Of a stretch of 64,000 nt of DNA, positions 1-17,007 are shown piece by piece. The stretch is from Panorpa germanica (taxonomy: Eukaryota; Arthropoda; Insecta; Mecoptera; Panorpidae). The notes under the pieces were generated by a model. The model was given only the letters and a program-made list of their open reading frames with translations, did not search any database and had not been told where the DNA came from. Both the position numbers and the translations under genes were made by a program. The DNA is taken from positions 6,830,152 to 6,894,151 of the forward strand of contig OY783218.1 of the NCBI GenBank assembly GCA_963678705.1, written 5' to 3'. How positions within the stretch are numbered: position 1 is the stretch's first letter; every line of letters starts with the position of its first letter.

Positions 1-2440
1 AAATACAGTAACTTTTAAGTATTTCTTTAGAAGAACAATGTGAGGATATTCCCTATACTCTATAGGATGTCACCCTACTTACCCCCTTCCCCTCCCACTA
101 CCCTTTTTTAACATTCCTACTAAGGTTTAATTTACCACGTTTCATTAAAATTCATAAAACTCATAAATTTCATTACTACTAGGAGTACAATCAATACCTT
201 TCCAGTCCTCTGGGTGGCCGTAGTCTGTAGACTCACGAAGGTAGAAAATTGCTATCTTACCACAAGCTAATATTTTCTACTTTTCATATAGAAATTATCT
301 TGCAATGCAAGGTTCAAAAGATAATTTTAACTACTTGATTCTGAGTTCGATTCCGAAGATGGAATAAATTTATTCCATGACATACCCGTATTTATAGACT
401 ATAAACTATATATTATAAATGTATATATTATTTTAAGTGCTAATAACTATCGAAAATGAATATGCACTTAAATAAAAAAAGGAATCAAATATACCTATCA
501 TATAAATAAAACAAATCTACAAAAACCTACAGAAGTCATAAATATGCCCTCTTAAACACAAAACGTAAACTCATGTATTATTAAACGTAATATTTTTTAC
601 CTAAGGTAACATTTTCTTAATTACAGAAGTTTAATATAATTATTTTTCATTACCATTAAATAAATGTAAAACACATTAAAAATCTTTTACTAATACTCCG
701 AAAAAAGAAAATTCTATTCTATATTAAGTTTACGTAGATTTTTCATTTGTGAATCGTTATAGCACTGGAATCTTAAGTTAAGTTTAGTGTTTAATTTCAA
801 GTACACCTCTGGTATGATATAATCCTCGTCCTCTTGAATTTCGAATATTATATAACAAACATTCAATCAAATTCAAATTCATTAGCTTTCATTCATCCCA
901 CCTCGGCACAGCATACCGAAACTGCAAGAATGTAGTAATAATTATAACACACTTGGAGTTACAAAACCGCACACAGATGGGAATGTACAAGTGTCCTCTG
1001 TGAATATAGCAAACGGATGAAATAGTACTCCTATAGTCCGAAAATGTATGGCTAAAGATTCAAATAATTGAGTAAATGGCAATTAAAAAAATCAACATTT
1101 ATAAAATATGCTATTATATATATAAGGTTTATTAGGAATTGTAAATTTTAAATAAACTCATGTGTTGCTTCCGAAATTTAAAGTTTATTTTTTTAATTTA
1201 CATACATATTTTAATAATTACATAGTTTATCTTAAATCATACCTGAAATTTAAAGAAACGACATTTAAAGTTTATTATTTACCATAAATTCTCAATTCCT
1301 TTTTATCTAATTGTAACCTCACAATATGCACTTAAGTAATTAACCATAACTAACTGACTAAAAACGTGAGTTCTGTCGACTCCAAATATCAAGTGTTGGC
1401 CGTTATTCCTATAGCGACATCTATTGCGTTCATGAGTATATGTTTTTACTGAAGGGTCACTGTTTTTCCGCCAGGCGAGCTTTGTACTAACTAAAGAAAT
1501 ATGATTTCTTTACATATATTTATCAATTTATGAATCAAACAAACGTAAGTTTGAAAGTTGCTAGTTTACCACAAGCTAATTCCAAGATTAATTTCTCTAG
1601 TCCCAAGTGTACGTGTTTTCATATTTTTCCATGTACTATGCACCGAGTATCCGTATTTTGTGCCCTAAATAAATAACAGCTTCTTTTATTACTTCTAATA
1701 TAGAAAAATTTCTTGCAGCATAGTTTCACAGTAGCTAGTTTGCCACATGGTAATTCCAAGATTTATTATCTACTTCTGATATACAAAAGTGTCTTCTGGG
1801 TAATTTCACACTTGCTAGCTTACCACAAGCTAATTACACGCGTTACATTTTCTACCTAGGTTTTTTATTCAAATAAAATCCTGTACTTGTTGATATAATT
1901 TGGTTGGAGTAGTGACGGACGTTTGCAGGATGCCATAGCGATTGTCAATTATTTGTACGTTATGCTATACCAAATTATGGCACACATAGAGAGCGCTTGC
2001 CATGGTTGGATGGGATAGGATTGGGTTGGGTTTGTTGTACCATTCTGTTTGCTATAGAATTATGTATTCAAGTTATTCTAATTTCTCCTTTATGTATTCA
2101 GTGCTAATTGTGAAACGGAATAATGTATGTGCAATTCAATTATATTTCAAATATGCTTACTAAATATACTATTACATATATATGTACATGTATATTATAT
2201 AATAAAATGAATGTAACATCTCTAAAACTAAGATTTTCTTGTTGTAATCTATATTTGTAAATAAGGAGATACTATCTGTAAGCTTAATTAAGGATGGAGA
2301 CCACAAAAACTATCACTCAGTGGATTTTAACCTTTTTTTTAAATATTTTTAATATTATAAACCGATTGAAAATTATTTTTTAACGCTCTATATTTTCTAA
2401 ATTACTCTACACTGTAGAAAGAACTGGTAAGGACATGCTC
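1..2440. other. Gene-poor AT-rich stretch
   Basis: I see no convincing coding exon. The stretch holds four scattered copies of a short motif (annotated separately) and an AT-rich background. A GAGTTCGATTCC-like match to a tRNA B box near 345 may be a SINE remnant, but I could not find its ends. Confidence 0.4.
251..1840 (+). repeat. Dispersed short motif, four copies
   Basis: A motif close to GCTAGTTTACCACAAGCTAA recurs near 251, 1560, 1733 and 1817. Two copies are followed by TTCCAAGATT and two by a run resembling TTTTCTAC. The copies are diverged, and I cannot assign a repeat class. Confidence 0.4.
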
Positions 2441-2442
2441 TA

Positions 2443-2915
2443 GACGCCTCTTTCTTAGGTTAATGCCACACTTTTAATCATCGGAGTGCATGCAAATTTG
2501 TGATTACTCTGTACACCCGAGTCGAAATTTTAGACCTATCCTGATCCTTGAAATGGATCTTTGCCCCTCTTTTCGTCCTGAAAACAGTAAAGTGAACCTC
2601 GTCTCATACTAAACACTATTATATGACCCTCGCTTGATCCTAAATGTCATCATGATTCTCGTCTTATTTTAAGTCTGAGCTATTTTACTACTGTGTGAAC
2701 CTCATTTAAACCTAAGATGGACAAAAAGAAGGTTAAGAAATGTATTTATACCTGTACGACATGGATTTTATTGTTAAGTACATGTAGGCTCAAAGAAGGT
2801 CGTCAATAGGGTCAAAGTTTCAACTCGGGCAATGATTCAATGTATTACAGAATTGCGAATTATTTCCGCGCAATTTATTTTTCGCAGTGTGGCATTAGCC
2901 TAAAAAAGAGGCGTC
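2443..2915. mobile_element. Mariner-type MITE with TA target duplication
   Basis: The two ends form terminal inverted repeats of about 33 bp. The left arm begins GACGCCTCTTTCTTAGG and the right arm reads as its complement, GACGCCTCTTTTTTAGG. Both ends abut the dinucleotide TA (2441-2442 and 2916-2917), the target duplication of Tc1/mariner elements. The 473-bp interior has no transposase frame, so this is a non-autonomous copy. Superfamily assignment rests only on the TA duplication and the repeat structure. Confidence 0.6.
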
Positions 2916-3402
2916 TAAAACATTTTTTCGACCAACTTTTTTTACAGTGTTCTTATGCTCGCTCCAAGGTAATAACCCATTTTCACCCCAATACACCCTT
3001 TCCTTTCTACCCAGCTACTGAATGTTACGTTACATTCATGTAATATTTTACTAAAACAAAACCTTGTAATATTTATTATAAAAGAGTACCACATTATTAT
3101 TTTTTATCTATTCTAAATAAATAATTCAATTGCAAAAAATTTGTTTAATTTGAAAAAGCTTTAAATAATGTCACTATGTGTGTATATTCTGTCAATCGTT
3201 GGCAACCTATACCTTACCTGTTGCACAAACGTATAAAACGTAAACCCCGATAGAAGCAAGCACTTGGTAATGAAAGTAACATCTTAACGAGTGACAATAA
3301 ATATAGTTAATGTACTACATGTGTTCTTTAGTAAAATAGTTATTAAACATATGTCTAAAAATATTACCGCTCACATAATAATATTTGTTTCTTCTATTGC
3401 AG

Positions 3403-3541
3403 CGGACATGTCAGCCACAAGTTCTTCAAGGAGTACAACGCAGTCGAGGATACTCTTCGTGATGGTGCTAATATCGCAGTTATGTTTGTTTTCAACGGTC
3501 CGATGGAAATAGGTGCCAAATTAAAATTATATTACGAATAA
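3403..3541 (+). CDS. Possible isolated coding exon, unrecognised
   Basis: A pyrimidine-rich acceptor (TTCTATTGCAG) precedes an open frame reading GHVSHKFFKEYN near its start and IAVMFVFNGPMEIG near its end. It stops with TAA at 3539-3541, and a GT after ATAG at 3512 could instead be a donor. The protein looks more like real coding sequence than its AT-rich surroundings. I could not identify the family or find partner exons nearby, so it may be an exon of a gene with very long introns, or a gene relic. Confidence 0.2.
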
Positions 3542-3952
3542 CGAATCTATAAAATATAGTTTTACTATTTAACAAAAAAAAGAAAAAAATGCCTAACATA
3601 ACAGGTTAAATTTGAACACTGTAAAAATACACACAAAATTTGATGAAAATTTTAGAAATGAACTATATTCAAAATGTAGATATTTTTCAAAATTCTTACT
3701 TTTTATTCTACATTCCAATAACTAGTAATATATTTTTTATATGTAGAGTATAATTTACATTTTTGAAATTGCTTGTATTCTAAGATGTTCTGTATTCATT
3801 TTGACAATTACAATTTTGTCAATAGCATTTATTTAGAAAATGGAATAAGTCTATTTTTTATTATTACGATAAATTTAAATGTTTTTGTAACTGCCGCTCT
3901 TTTGAATAATCGCTTGTAACATTGTTCCTATTCATATATTTTAAATAGACAT

Positions 3953-4255
3953 ATGTGGGTACATAATTTACCTTCTGTAAGAGGACCCACTCGAAATTCC
4001 TTTACAACCTATCTGAATGTCTCTTTTCTTAACATTAACACTCGTGACACTTTCAAAATTAACGGCTCAGATATAGAACATCTTATAAATACATCATCGT
4101 TGAATAATAAATACTGGATGAATAAATTTAAATTTAACAGCGAGATGTGCAAAAACAAGGAAACTTTACTTTTAATAAATTTCCATAAAATAGAAAAGCC
4201 GACACGTTTTCCAATCATTAACGAAATTCCTAACACTTGCACCGCCGGCTGTTAA
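3953..4255 (+). CDS. Open reading frame of 100 codons, unrecognised
   Basis: An open frame starts at an ATG just behind a weak acceptor-like AG at 3947-3948. It encodes a 100-residue polar protein ending in cysteine (TCTAGC). No signal peptide, membrane span or known motif is visible. A last exon of an unknown gene and a chance open frame are both possible; AT-rich DNA of this kind usually has more stops. Confidence 0.15.
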   Translation: MWVHNLPSVRGPTRNSFTTYLNVSFLNINTRDTFKINGSDIEHLINTSSLNNKYWMNKFKFNSEMCKNKETLLLINFHKIEKPTRFPIINEIPNTCTAGC

Positions 4256-7581
<3,326 letters not shown>

Positions 7582-7990
7582 TTACATACATGTATGTATA
7601 ATAAAAATATGAATAAAACATTTTTCAATAGAAATTGTTTGGTTTTCTTTCTCTGACAATACATTTTGTATAGGTGCATTTTTTCATCAAAATATTACTT
7701 TAACTAAAAACAACACAATAATTTATCGAACATCTCAACAGAGCATATGAACTGAAGGATATTTCTAGGATGATAATTTCTACATACCGAACCAGGTGAA
7801 AACAAAAGTAGAATTGTGCATAGATATTCGGCACCCTGGAAACTGGTTTCTGTCTTAAGAACAGGCTGGGATCGCCACAGTAAGTTAATAATAATAATTA
7901 GATCCAAATAAATTGTGTAATAAAATGTTTTGAACATTTGTTTACTTCTAGATTTAAAAACAAACTATTAAGTTATATTGCAAATATTCT

Positions 7991-10391
7991 ATTTTATTTT
8001 TTCGAAAGAAGACTATAATCTTGTTAAAAATGATGAAAAGGTTCAGTTTTAGACTTAAAACAATCATACATTTTCTGTTATTTTTTCAACGAAAGAAGAC
8101 TATAAACTTGTTAAAAATGATGAAAAGGTTCAGTTTTAGATTTTAAAAAATCATAAATTTTCTGTTATTTTTTCAACGAAAGAAGGTTATACTCTTGTTA
8201 AAAATGATAAAAAAGTTGAATTTTAAACTTTAAAAAATCATAAATTTCTGTTATTTTTTCAACGAAAGAAGACTATAATCTTGTTAAAAATGATGAAAAG
8301 GTTCAGTTTTAGATTTTAAAAAATCATAAATTTTCTGTTATTTTTTCAACGAAAGAAGGTTATACTCTTGTTAAAAATGATAAAAAAGTTGAATTTTAAA
8401 CTTTAAAAAATCATAAAATTTCTGTTATTTTTTCATCGAAAGAAGGTTATCTTGTTAAAAATGATGAAAAAGTTGAATTTTAAACTTTAAAAAATCATAA
8501 AATTTCTGTTATTTTTTCAACGAAAGAAGACTATAATCTTGTTAAAAATGATGAAAAGATTCAGTTTTAGATTTTAAAAAATCATAAAATTTCTGTTATT
8601 TTTTCAACGAAAGAAGGTTATACTCTTGTTAAAAATGATGAAAAAGTTGAATTTTAAACTTTAAAAAATCATAAAATTTCTGTTATTTTTTCAACGAAAG
8701 AAGGTACTCTTGTTAAAAATGATGAAAAAGTTGAATTTTAAACTTTAAAAAATCATAAATTTTCTGTTATTTTCTCAACGAAAGAAGGTTATACTCTTGT
8801 TAAAAATGATGAAAAGATTCAGTTTTAGATTTTAAAAAATCATAAAATTTCTGTTATATTTTCATCGAAAGAAGACTATAATCTTGTTAAAAATGATGAA
8901 AAGGTTCAGTTTTAGATTTTAAAAATCATAAATTTTCTGTTATTTTTTCAACGAAAGAAGGTTATACTCTTGTTAAAAATGATGAAAAAGTTGAATTTTA
9001 AACTTTAAAAAATCATAAAATTTCTGTTATTTTTTCATCGAAAGAAGACTATAATCTTGTTAAAAATGATGAAAAGGTTCAGTTTTAGATTTTAAAAATC
9101 ATAAATTTTCTGTTATTTTTTCAACGAAAGAAGGTTATCTTGTTAAAAATGATGAAAAAGTTGAATTTTAAACTTTAAAAAATCATAAAATTTCTGTTAT
9201 TTTTTCATCGAAAGAAGACTATAATCTTGTTAAAAATGATGAAAAGGTTCAGTTTTAGATTTTAAAAATCATAAATTTTCTGTTATTTTTTCAACGAAAG
9301 AAGACTATAATCTTGTTAAAAATGATGAAAAAGTTGAATTTTAAACTTTAAAAAATCATAAAATTTCTGTTATTTTTTCATCGAAAGAAGACTATAATCT
9401 TGTTAAAAATGATGAAAAGATTCAGTTTTAGATTTTAAAAAATCATAAAATTTCTGTTATTTTTTCAACGAAAGAAGGTTATATATACTCTTGTTAAAAA
9501 TGATAAAAAAGTTGAATTTTAAACTTTAAAAAATCATAAAATTTCTGTTATTTTTTCAACGAAAGAAGACTATAATCTTGTTAAAAATGATGAAAAGATT
9601 CAGTTTTAGATTTTAAAAAATCATAAAATTTCTGTTATTTTTTCAACGAAAGAAGGTTATACTCTTGTTAAAAATGATGAAAAAGTTGAATTTTAAACTT
9701 TAAAAAATCATAAAATTTCTGTTATTTTTTCATCGAAAGAAGACTATAATCTTGTTAAAAATGATGAAAAGATTCAGTTTTAGATTTTAAAAAATCATAA
9801 AATTTCTGTTATTTTTTCAACGAAAGAAGGTTATACTCTTGTTAAAAATGATGAAAAGATTCAGTTTTAGATTTTAAAGAATCATAAAATTTATGTTATT
9901 TTTTCAACGAAAGAAGACTATAATCTTGTTAAAAATGATGAAAAGATTCAGTTTTAGATTTTAAAAAATCATAAAATTTCTGTTATTTTTTCAACGAAAG
10001 AAGGTTATACTCTTGTTAAAAATGATGAAAAAGTTGAATTTTAAACTTTAAAAAATCATAAAATTTCTGTTATTTTTTCAACGAAAGAAGACTATAATCT
10101 TGTTAAAAATGATGAAAAGGTTCAGTTTTAGATTTTAAAAATCATAAATTTTCTGTTATTTTTTCAACGAAAGAAGCTCTTGTTAAAAATGATGAAAAAG
10201 TTGAATTTTAAACTTTAAAAAATCATAAAATTTCTGTTAATTTTCATCGAAAGAAGATTATAATCTTGTTAATAATGATGAAAAGGTTCAGTTTTAAATT
10301 TTAAAAATCATAAATTTTCTGTTATTTTTTCAACGAAAGAAGGTTATTTTTAATACTCTTTTTAAAAATGATGAAAAGGTTTAGTTTTAGT
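7991..10391 (+). repeat. Minisatellite of about 28 units of 86 bp
   Basis: A tandem array whose units all contain CGAAAGAAG and CTTGTTAAAAATGATGAAAA. Two unit types largely alternate. Type A has GACTATAATC followed by GGTTCAGTTTTAGATT. Type B has GGTTATACTC followed by AAGTTGAATTTTAAAC. This gives a higher-order period of about 172 bp. A few units combine the A left half with the B right half or the reverse (near 8777, 9293 and 9817). Some units lack 4-6 bp after GAAGG. The terminal units are degenerate. Confidence 0.95.
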
Positions 10392-11338
10392 CGTAGAGTA
10401 TTGTGAAATATTCATTTACATTTTAGAAATTAGAGTTTTTAATAATAAGAAATATCTGTTTGTGTTAATGTCACGCCTGATTTACATGCAACACAACTAA
10501 CTTGATATGTTATTATCGTTACTATAAAATCAGGTTGTTGCCAAAATTGCTAAAGTGTTTAATTTAATTTGAAATACTTACGCTATGCTGAATTTTCTGC
10601 AACCGTTTGCTATTTTCTAAATGTTAATCTTTTATATTTTAATTTCTCTTTTATGAAATTAAGGGTTGCAGTGCAGCTTTAACCTTTACTCCAAACTTTT
10701 ATTTCCATCTAGTAGCAAATAGGTAAACTAAGGTTAGTTAATATATAAGATTAAAGATGGCGATGAATACCCATTTTATCTTCATCTAGTGGCGAATAGA
10801 AAAAGTAGGATTAGTTCATGTATAAGATAATAGATGGCCGTTAGCACTAGCAAAAAAATTAACCTTGTTTAGTCTTCCTATTAATAAATAGATGGCAAGT
10901 ATTTGCTAATTATTAACATAATTTAAATTTAATATTAAAATTAATAATTATGATTAATATAATATATATTCTGCTTTTACTATTTGCATTTATATTTAAA
11001 ATTACCTCTTAAAATCAAAGATAAATTTTGATTACGTCTATAGGAATTGTTTTTAAAAATACATTTGAGGATTATACAAATTTTCACTGGGTGGAGTTGA
11101 ATTAGAGATTTTGACTATGTTCCTAATAACTTTTGACAACTTGTAACTGATAATAAATTAAAACAAGTTATTACAAGATAGGGTTCATGCTTTTTGAAAC
11201 AAGTATTGTAGAAATGCTGGAGATATTAGCAATAAGACTACTACTGCTTACTCTTTCCGCTCTCTTCTAAGCGTCATTCCCAAATCCAATGCGTTGACTT
11301 ACCGTGCTGAATAGAGGACCTTTATTTTAATAATACAA
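10392..11338. other. Intergenic DNA with a small diverged duplication
   Basis: A segment of about 55 bp containing CATCTAGT, a TTAGTT box and a TATAAGAT box occurs near 10707 and again near 10782. Otherwise I see nothing that supports a gene. Confidence 0.4.
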
Positions 11339-11973
11339 TGGGCTTGTGTCCTATGTCTTAATTTCTATAAAAGTGTACTATATATTAATAAAGTGGGTTA
11401 CTAGAACCTCAAATGTTCAATTATTTTTTAATAACTCCTTATATGTTAGGAGATATTAACAATTAAAAAAGTCATTTTGTCTCTTTAATTATTAAAGGGA
11501 TTCAACGTTGTACAAACTCCAAATGCATGTGACATCACAATCCTTGTGTAAGGTTATCAACCTTACAGATCATAAATCTCTGCTATATGTATTTATATAT
11601 TAAAATATCAAATATTATTTACAGTTATTTCAAGGAACAATAAAATTTCAATATTATGTCTGCCTTAACAGGGTTAAATAAAGTAAAAACTTATTATTCT
11701 TTGACTTGACTGGATTGTTTGAGTACCAACAGCTACAAAACATTACCACAACACTGACCTACTCAACAAATAACTGACGTTAAAATGCATTTCATGTCAT
11801 ACAAATATGGGCGACCATTTCTAGCGCTAAAACTACAATTCAAATTTTTAATTGCTATATCTCCGTCAATATTTAGATATTTAATAAAATAGACACGCCA
11901 ATACACATTTATTAACATCAATTTCAATCAACAATTGAAAAATCGACCACTAAAAAATGAGGACACAAGCCCA
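11339..11973 (-). mobile_element. MITE-1, full-length copy
   Basis: A 635-bp element bounded by the inverted ends TGGGCTTGTGTCCT and its complement. It is one of about ten relatives in the window. It is non-coding and AT-rich. It carries an internal palindrome around GTAAGGTT/AACCTTAC and a conserved stretch, ATATCTCCGTCAATATTTAG. Flanking target duplications are no longer clear at this copy. Confidence 0.85.
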
Positions 11974-13981
11974 TTTATTGGGTTGGTTATAATATAACTT
12001 TATTATAAAATAATCAATACAAATATAATACTTTTAAGAATACAGAATAATTAACACAGATTAAATTTACAACGCAATTGTTACAACACTAAAGTAGCAA
12101 CTATTTTTCTCTGATTATTAATTTAAATGTTGATATACAAACTCCTATACATAGAAATAAAATAAATGTATAATGTATAAAAGCCGGAAGGAAGCATATT
12201 ATCACAAAAGATATGTAAAAAAAACAACTAAAAAACACTTAATCGTAAAATATGCTATAATTCTAAATGGCTTATCTATTTAGGAAAAAATAATTTTATT
12301 ATTAGAAGAAATTTGTTTCTAATTTGTACTTATATTATTTTTTAATCAATTATGTTAAATAATTCAATGTTTTTAAAATTAATAATTTAGTTATCAGATT
12401 CGAGCAATACTCAATAGGACATATATGTTATATTCATTCCTTAAGTATGCGTTAACAGTTTTTGTATTTACAATATTCGGCATCTTGGCGAGTTTTTTGA
12501 TATTCGAATTGATATTTGTTAATGTTATTTTTAACAAAAGACAACGTTTTATTTTATTTAACATTTCAATATATACAAAGTTGATTTTACTTAATCAAAA
12601 GCATAAACTAGTTTATTAGTTTTTATTATTCATGGCGTTTTTAAATATGAATATCGCAATTATTCTCTACCTAGCTTTACGACCCCTCTATGTAAATTTT
12701 CCAAATAATAGTATTTTTAATTATGTTTCAATTTCGATATATGAAAAGAAGAAGTCAGAGAATTCCATAAATGTGTATTTTAGTGGATTAATGACTCAAC
12801 TAAACGGTTTCTGCAATATATATTTTCTCAGAAATAGTATTTAACTCAAATTTCAGAAACCCTTTCGAATAAATAACATAATTCGTTTCGAAATATATAC
12901 ATGGAGATCATAGTGACTACATTCATTTAAGTTTTCAATCAGTAAAGACTATAGCTTAATTTTATATTAATTACTTAGTTTAATTTTCAAATATTATTAA
13001 TAGACGCAGAAATATAATATAAGTAACTTAGTATTATCAAAAATTATTTATATATGACTATATATCGAAAAATTACCACATTATGTATGATCAAAAATAT
13101 CGTGTAGTAAATTTGGTAAACATTTTTTAAAAATATGTCGACCAAATGAGAAAATAGTCCAAATTTGTGTTTAATCCAGTTTAAATTAGCCTACATATAC
13201 TGAATGTTTAAAATAATAATACACTTAATTAAATGATTGTTTTTAAGCAAAAGAAATGAACATTTTTATAAATATTCACTAATTATCGACAATATAATAA
13301 AACTTACTTTATTATATTAATATGATGGGCTAACAAATATATACACAAATAAATATAAAAATAACTTTTAACATTTGTTATCTTAGAGATAATATATAAT
13401 ACATATTTCAAATATAAAAATCATACGTTAAAACAATTTCTGTAGTCTATGAATTTTTTTTTTCTTTTTTGTTTTTTAAGTTCATATGTACATAAAAAAA
13501 GTAACATAACAAAACCTATAAAATGAAATGACGAATGGTTAAATGGTACACAAAATTAAACGAAAAGAACTGAATATTATTTATGCAGGTTATAGTTCCA
13601 ATTGCACAAATAATTATTTGTTGTTTTTATGTATTTACTACTATTAAACATGTTTTCTCTCACTTAAACACAAGGAAATAACGAACATATACACACAAAA
13701 AAACATAATATACTACACGATGAACTTAAACATATAACATAAATATTATAATATGGATTATAGTCTACACTGACTATAAATGACAAAAAAAAAAGGTCTG
13801 TTTTAACCTGAACATGTTTAACAGAAATAAATATATAAATAATGTATAATATTTAATATGAAAAATGTAGAAAAAAAAGAGCTTCAAACTATATATAAAC
13901 TATACTATATAATCCTAAATATTCTGAATATAACTCGGAAAGTACTTGATTTTGTAAGTATGTGTTATTAAGCAGACCTTT
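11974..13981. other. AT-rich spacer, probably including the TMEM87 3' UTR
   Basis: No coding exon seen. The part next to 13982 should hold the 3' untranslated region and poly(A) site of the minus-strand TMEM87 gene; I could not fix its end. Open frames near 12425 and 12632 are hydrophobic, AT-rich and lack recognisable features. Confidence 0.35.
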
Positions 13982-16533
13982 TTATTGCATTTTAGAAACT
14001 TCGAATTTAGTATTCATAATTTCTTCATCAGAATCTAATACTGGCAAAGTGGCATCTCCCATTGTAGCTGGTATATTTTCTTCTACCCACCTTAAATCAT
14101 CTTCGTGATTTGTCGTGCTTTTTGGTTTTGGTGAAGCACTTCTATTATATCCCCGCATTTTCACACCAAAGGCATCTGACACAAACTGATCGTCTTCATC
14201 TACAATTAAAAGATTCGAGTCAAAATTTATAAATATAAATAATTGTGCCATCTATTCGGTATTACCATCATCATCGTCTTCCGGATTATCAAGTAGTGGT
14301 GTAAAAGCGTATCTTTGGTTATTATTTGTAGGCCTCCATAAAATCATAATAACCAAAAGCAAAACAGAAAATAGGACGTGCCAAAATGCTTCATCCACCC
14401 AAATTTCTTTCCAATCCTGTTAATATACCTCATAGTTACAAATATATAAAAATAAAATTTCATAAAATAAATATTCAGATACTCACAGTCAAACAAGTAG
14501 CTAATTTGTGTGTCTTTATTGAATACAACATAAATATTACCGACGACAGAACAGCAAAAATTAGAGTGTTCGTAAAATGTCTATAAAGCGAAAGCTTTAC
14601 CATGTTTCTAAAATAAATAATAAAATTTCAATTACCTATTCTTTATAATCATAAAACATATCTATATGGTAAATCACCTTCGTAATCGTAGGGTTCTAGT
14701 TGTTTGTACTAAAGAAGTAAATATCCACCAACAAATTGCAGAATCTAGCACAGCTAATGGTATACTAGCAACCAATATTTGATTGCTGGGGTCATTTTTA
14801 GGATGCATAACTCTTAAGTAACTTTCAACCGAAGCTAAGATAAAGTACAACGCTCCAGTGCCAACAACACGATGAAGCATGGGTCCAAGACGAGGCCTTG
14901 AAAAATAAATTGACGGAAACATTTATAATAAATATTTAATAAGAAAAAAAATATAACTATATACATACTTAACAATTCCAAAACCCAGTGACACAATGAT
15001 CACTAGCATTCTGGCTAAAGTCCTTTTCCCGCATGATACCCACTCAGCAAACAATACAGCACCCCGAACGGAAACACCAGTAGTATTAATACTTTGATAT
15101 TCCGCATAAAAAGTAGCTTTCTCTAACATTCCAAGTAATATAACGCCTCCTATCCAAAACTGTATTCGTAGTAAATCTCTCCACTGTAGAAATGAAACAA
15201 GTAGCCATATCAATCCCAGCAGTACATAGACGATACACATTCCTCCGTAAAACTGTAAATACATTAACAACATATAAAGCGAGCCCAGCATTAACAATAT
15301 ATTACTTCCAGTCAAATACCGGTAGCAATGGCCAATCCACTGCTGATAAGTAACCATAAGTACCCCGCATTTTTACAGTCACATTGGCATTAAACGATTT
15401 ATTTGAAGTTATATTTATATTAAATAAATATATGCCATCTTTAAAAATAGCTGGAGCAATAGCTTTCTGCAAATAATAAAGATATGGGTTTATTTTCCTT
15501 TATTAGACGACATGTTCTGAAAATGAAAATTAACTAATACAATTCTGTATCATACACGCAAATATTAAATACTTACAGATCCTGTTTCAATATTCACTAG
15601 GTCTATATGTTCATTACATTTATGAGGGGGCTCAATTTTCGTTATACTTCGATTAGGAAACATAGATCTTTCGTTCAAAAACATCTAAAAAAAAAAATGA
15701 AAACAAACTTAAATAAGGAAAATACCGTACGAGAATAATATTCATGAGTATGTAAATAAAAGATAAGGCTTATCGTATAGATTAGTAAAAATTATGAAAT
15801 AAACCTAAATTAGCAATGCAAATATTGTAGAAAATGGTTTTAATAAACTAAGTTAGAATTGGGCACATCATCATAGAAATAATTCTCTACCAAACTTCCT
15901 CAAACACAGAAAGGGGACACTGAGGTGGAACTGTTCTTTTATAATAATCCCAAAACAAAGCATATGGTAATATTATAGAATTGAATTTATATATGTTTCA
16001 AAAAGACTTTAGAAACAATTTAAATGAATTTAAAGCCCAAAAGAAACTTTAATATCAAGGAAGTAAGAATTAAAGGGTGGCGAATATTGATTTATACATA
16101 CTTCGTTATTTTGATTATCCCTCCAGCATTCATCCTGACTCAAGGTCCACCTTATATTTATATAAGTATCCTTGTCTGCAGAATCGCAACTTACTTGAAA
16201 ATAATATTTTTCAATTACATTAGGGATGGGTTATCATAAAAAATGACAGAAAATTATATATTTATGACTCTGTTACTTACTATGTAAAAATATCTGTGAG
16301 CCATTATAAAGAGACTTTGTAATTGTCACAGAACTATTCGCCTATAATTTAAGAAAAAAAATTGGCATGAAACGTATTGGAAAACACTCATCATAAATCT
16401 ATATTATTAGAATACAATATTAACGTAAATTTACCGGAACCATTGTTATATCCCAAACACCCTGATCAGGAAAACCATTTGTCAAGTTAATTATTAACAA
16501 TGCAAAAGTAATTATTTGCAGAAAACGAGACAT
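13982..16533 (-). CDS. TMEM87: TMEM87-type Golgi membrane protein
   Basis: I reconstruct ten exons (minus strand, 5' to 3'): 16533-16435, 16341-16281, 16193-16102, 15684-15577, 15466-15320, 15252-14969, 14896-14678, 14607-14487, 14416-14266 and 14199-13982. They join in frame into 499 aa with GT-AG introns. The start gives a signal peptide ([13 protein letters not shown]) and then a luminal domain with N-glycosylation sites. Seven hydrophobic helices follow from about residue 170. Family hallmarks are [73 protein letters not shown] and the tail [10 protein letters not shown]...DSDEEIM, matching human TMEM87A/B. Family members are seven-helix GOLD-domain proteins of the Golgi linked to retrograde transport. 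A small extra luminal exon between 16102 and 15684 cannot be excluded. Confidence 0.93.
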
Positions 16534-17007
16534 GATGACAGCAAAATTAAATGACAGGTTCTTATTATAAAAGTCGGCAAATTATATTTTGTTATCACCA
16601 AATTTGGTGTGGCCATATTGAAATAATGCACTCCCATCTCTGGTGAAGTATGATGCAATAAGGGCAATCCATTTTCAAAGATCCACACCAGTGCTAGAGT
16701 TCTAACTTTGGGTAGAACTAATTTGAAGTGAATTTGAATACTAACTATATACATAAATAAATGTGAAGTGCTATGAAGTGCCACATGTTATTTTATTAAT
16801 GTTTATTTTGGTTTATTTATTTATAAAAATGGAATTATGCTGTAATTATAGAATTTATAATGAAGTGTAAATTTTCATTTGAATTATTTTATTTGAACTG
16901 ATTTTTTAGTATCCAATATATCTTAATGTAAAATAAGGATACAGTATGCTAATTAATTTGACCTCCTTATGCATCTGTCAATGAAGAAGTAAACAAGAAC
17001 ATTCAAC
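16534..17007. promoter_or_regulatory. Divergent promoter region, TMEM87 / fritz
   Basis: Only 474 bp separate the start codons of two divergent genes, so their promoters and 5' UTRs must lie here (unless either gene has a distant non-coding first exon). I recognise no TATA box or initiator with confidence. Confidence 0.5.

Noticed and set aside
7991-10391. CRISPR-like array
   Set aside because: The units are contiguous 86-bp repeats without unique spacers, in a eukaryotic genome. It is a minisatellite.
12425-12844. Two hydrophobic open frames of 64 and 70 codons
   Set aside because: AT-rich background composition, no splice context and no recognisable motif.
15900-15975. Possible extra TMEM87 exon ([18 protein letters not shown])
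   Set aside because: The frame looks coding, but no acceptor/donor pair keeps the TMEM87 phase. Exons 3 and 4 already join in phase 0 without it.
16024-16239. Plus-strand hydrophobic frame opposite TMEM87
   Set aside because: It overlaps TMEM87 exon 3 on the other strand, and the minus-strand reading joins in frame with family motifs.
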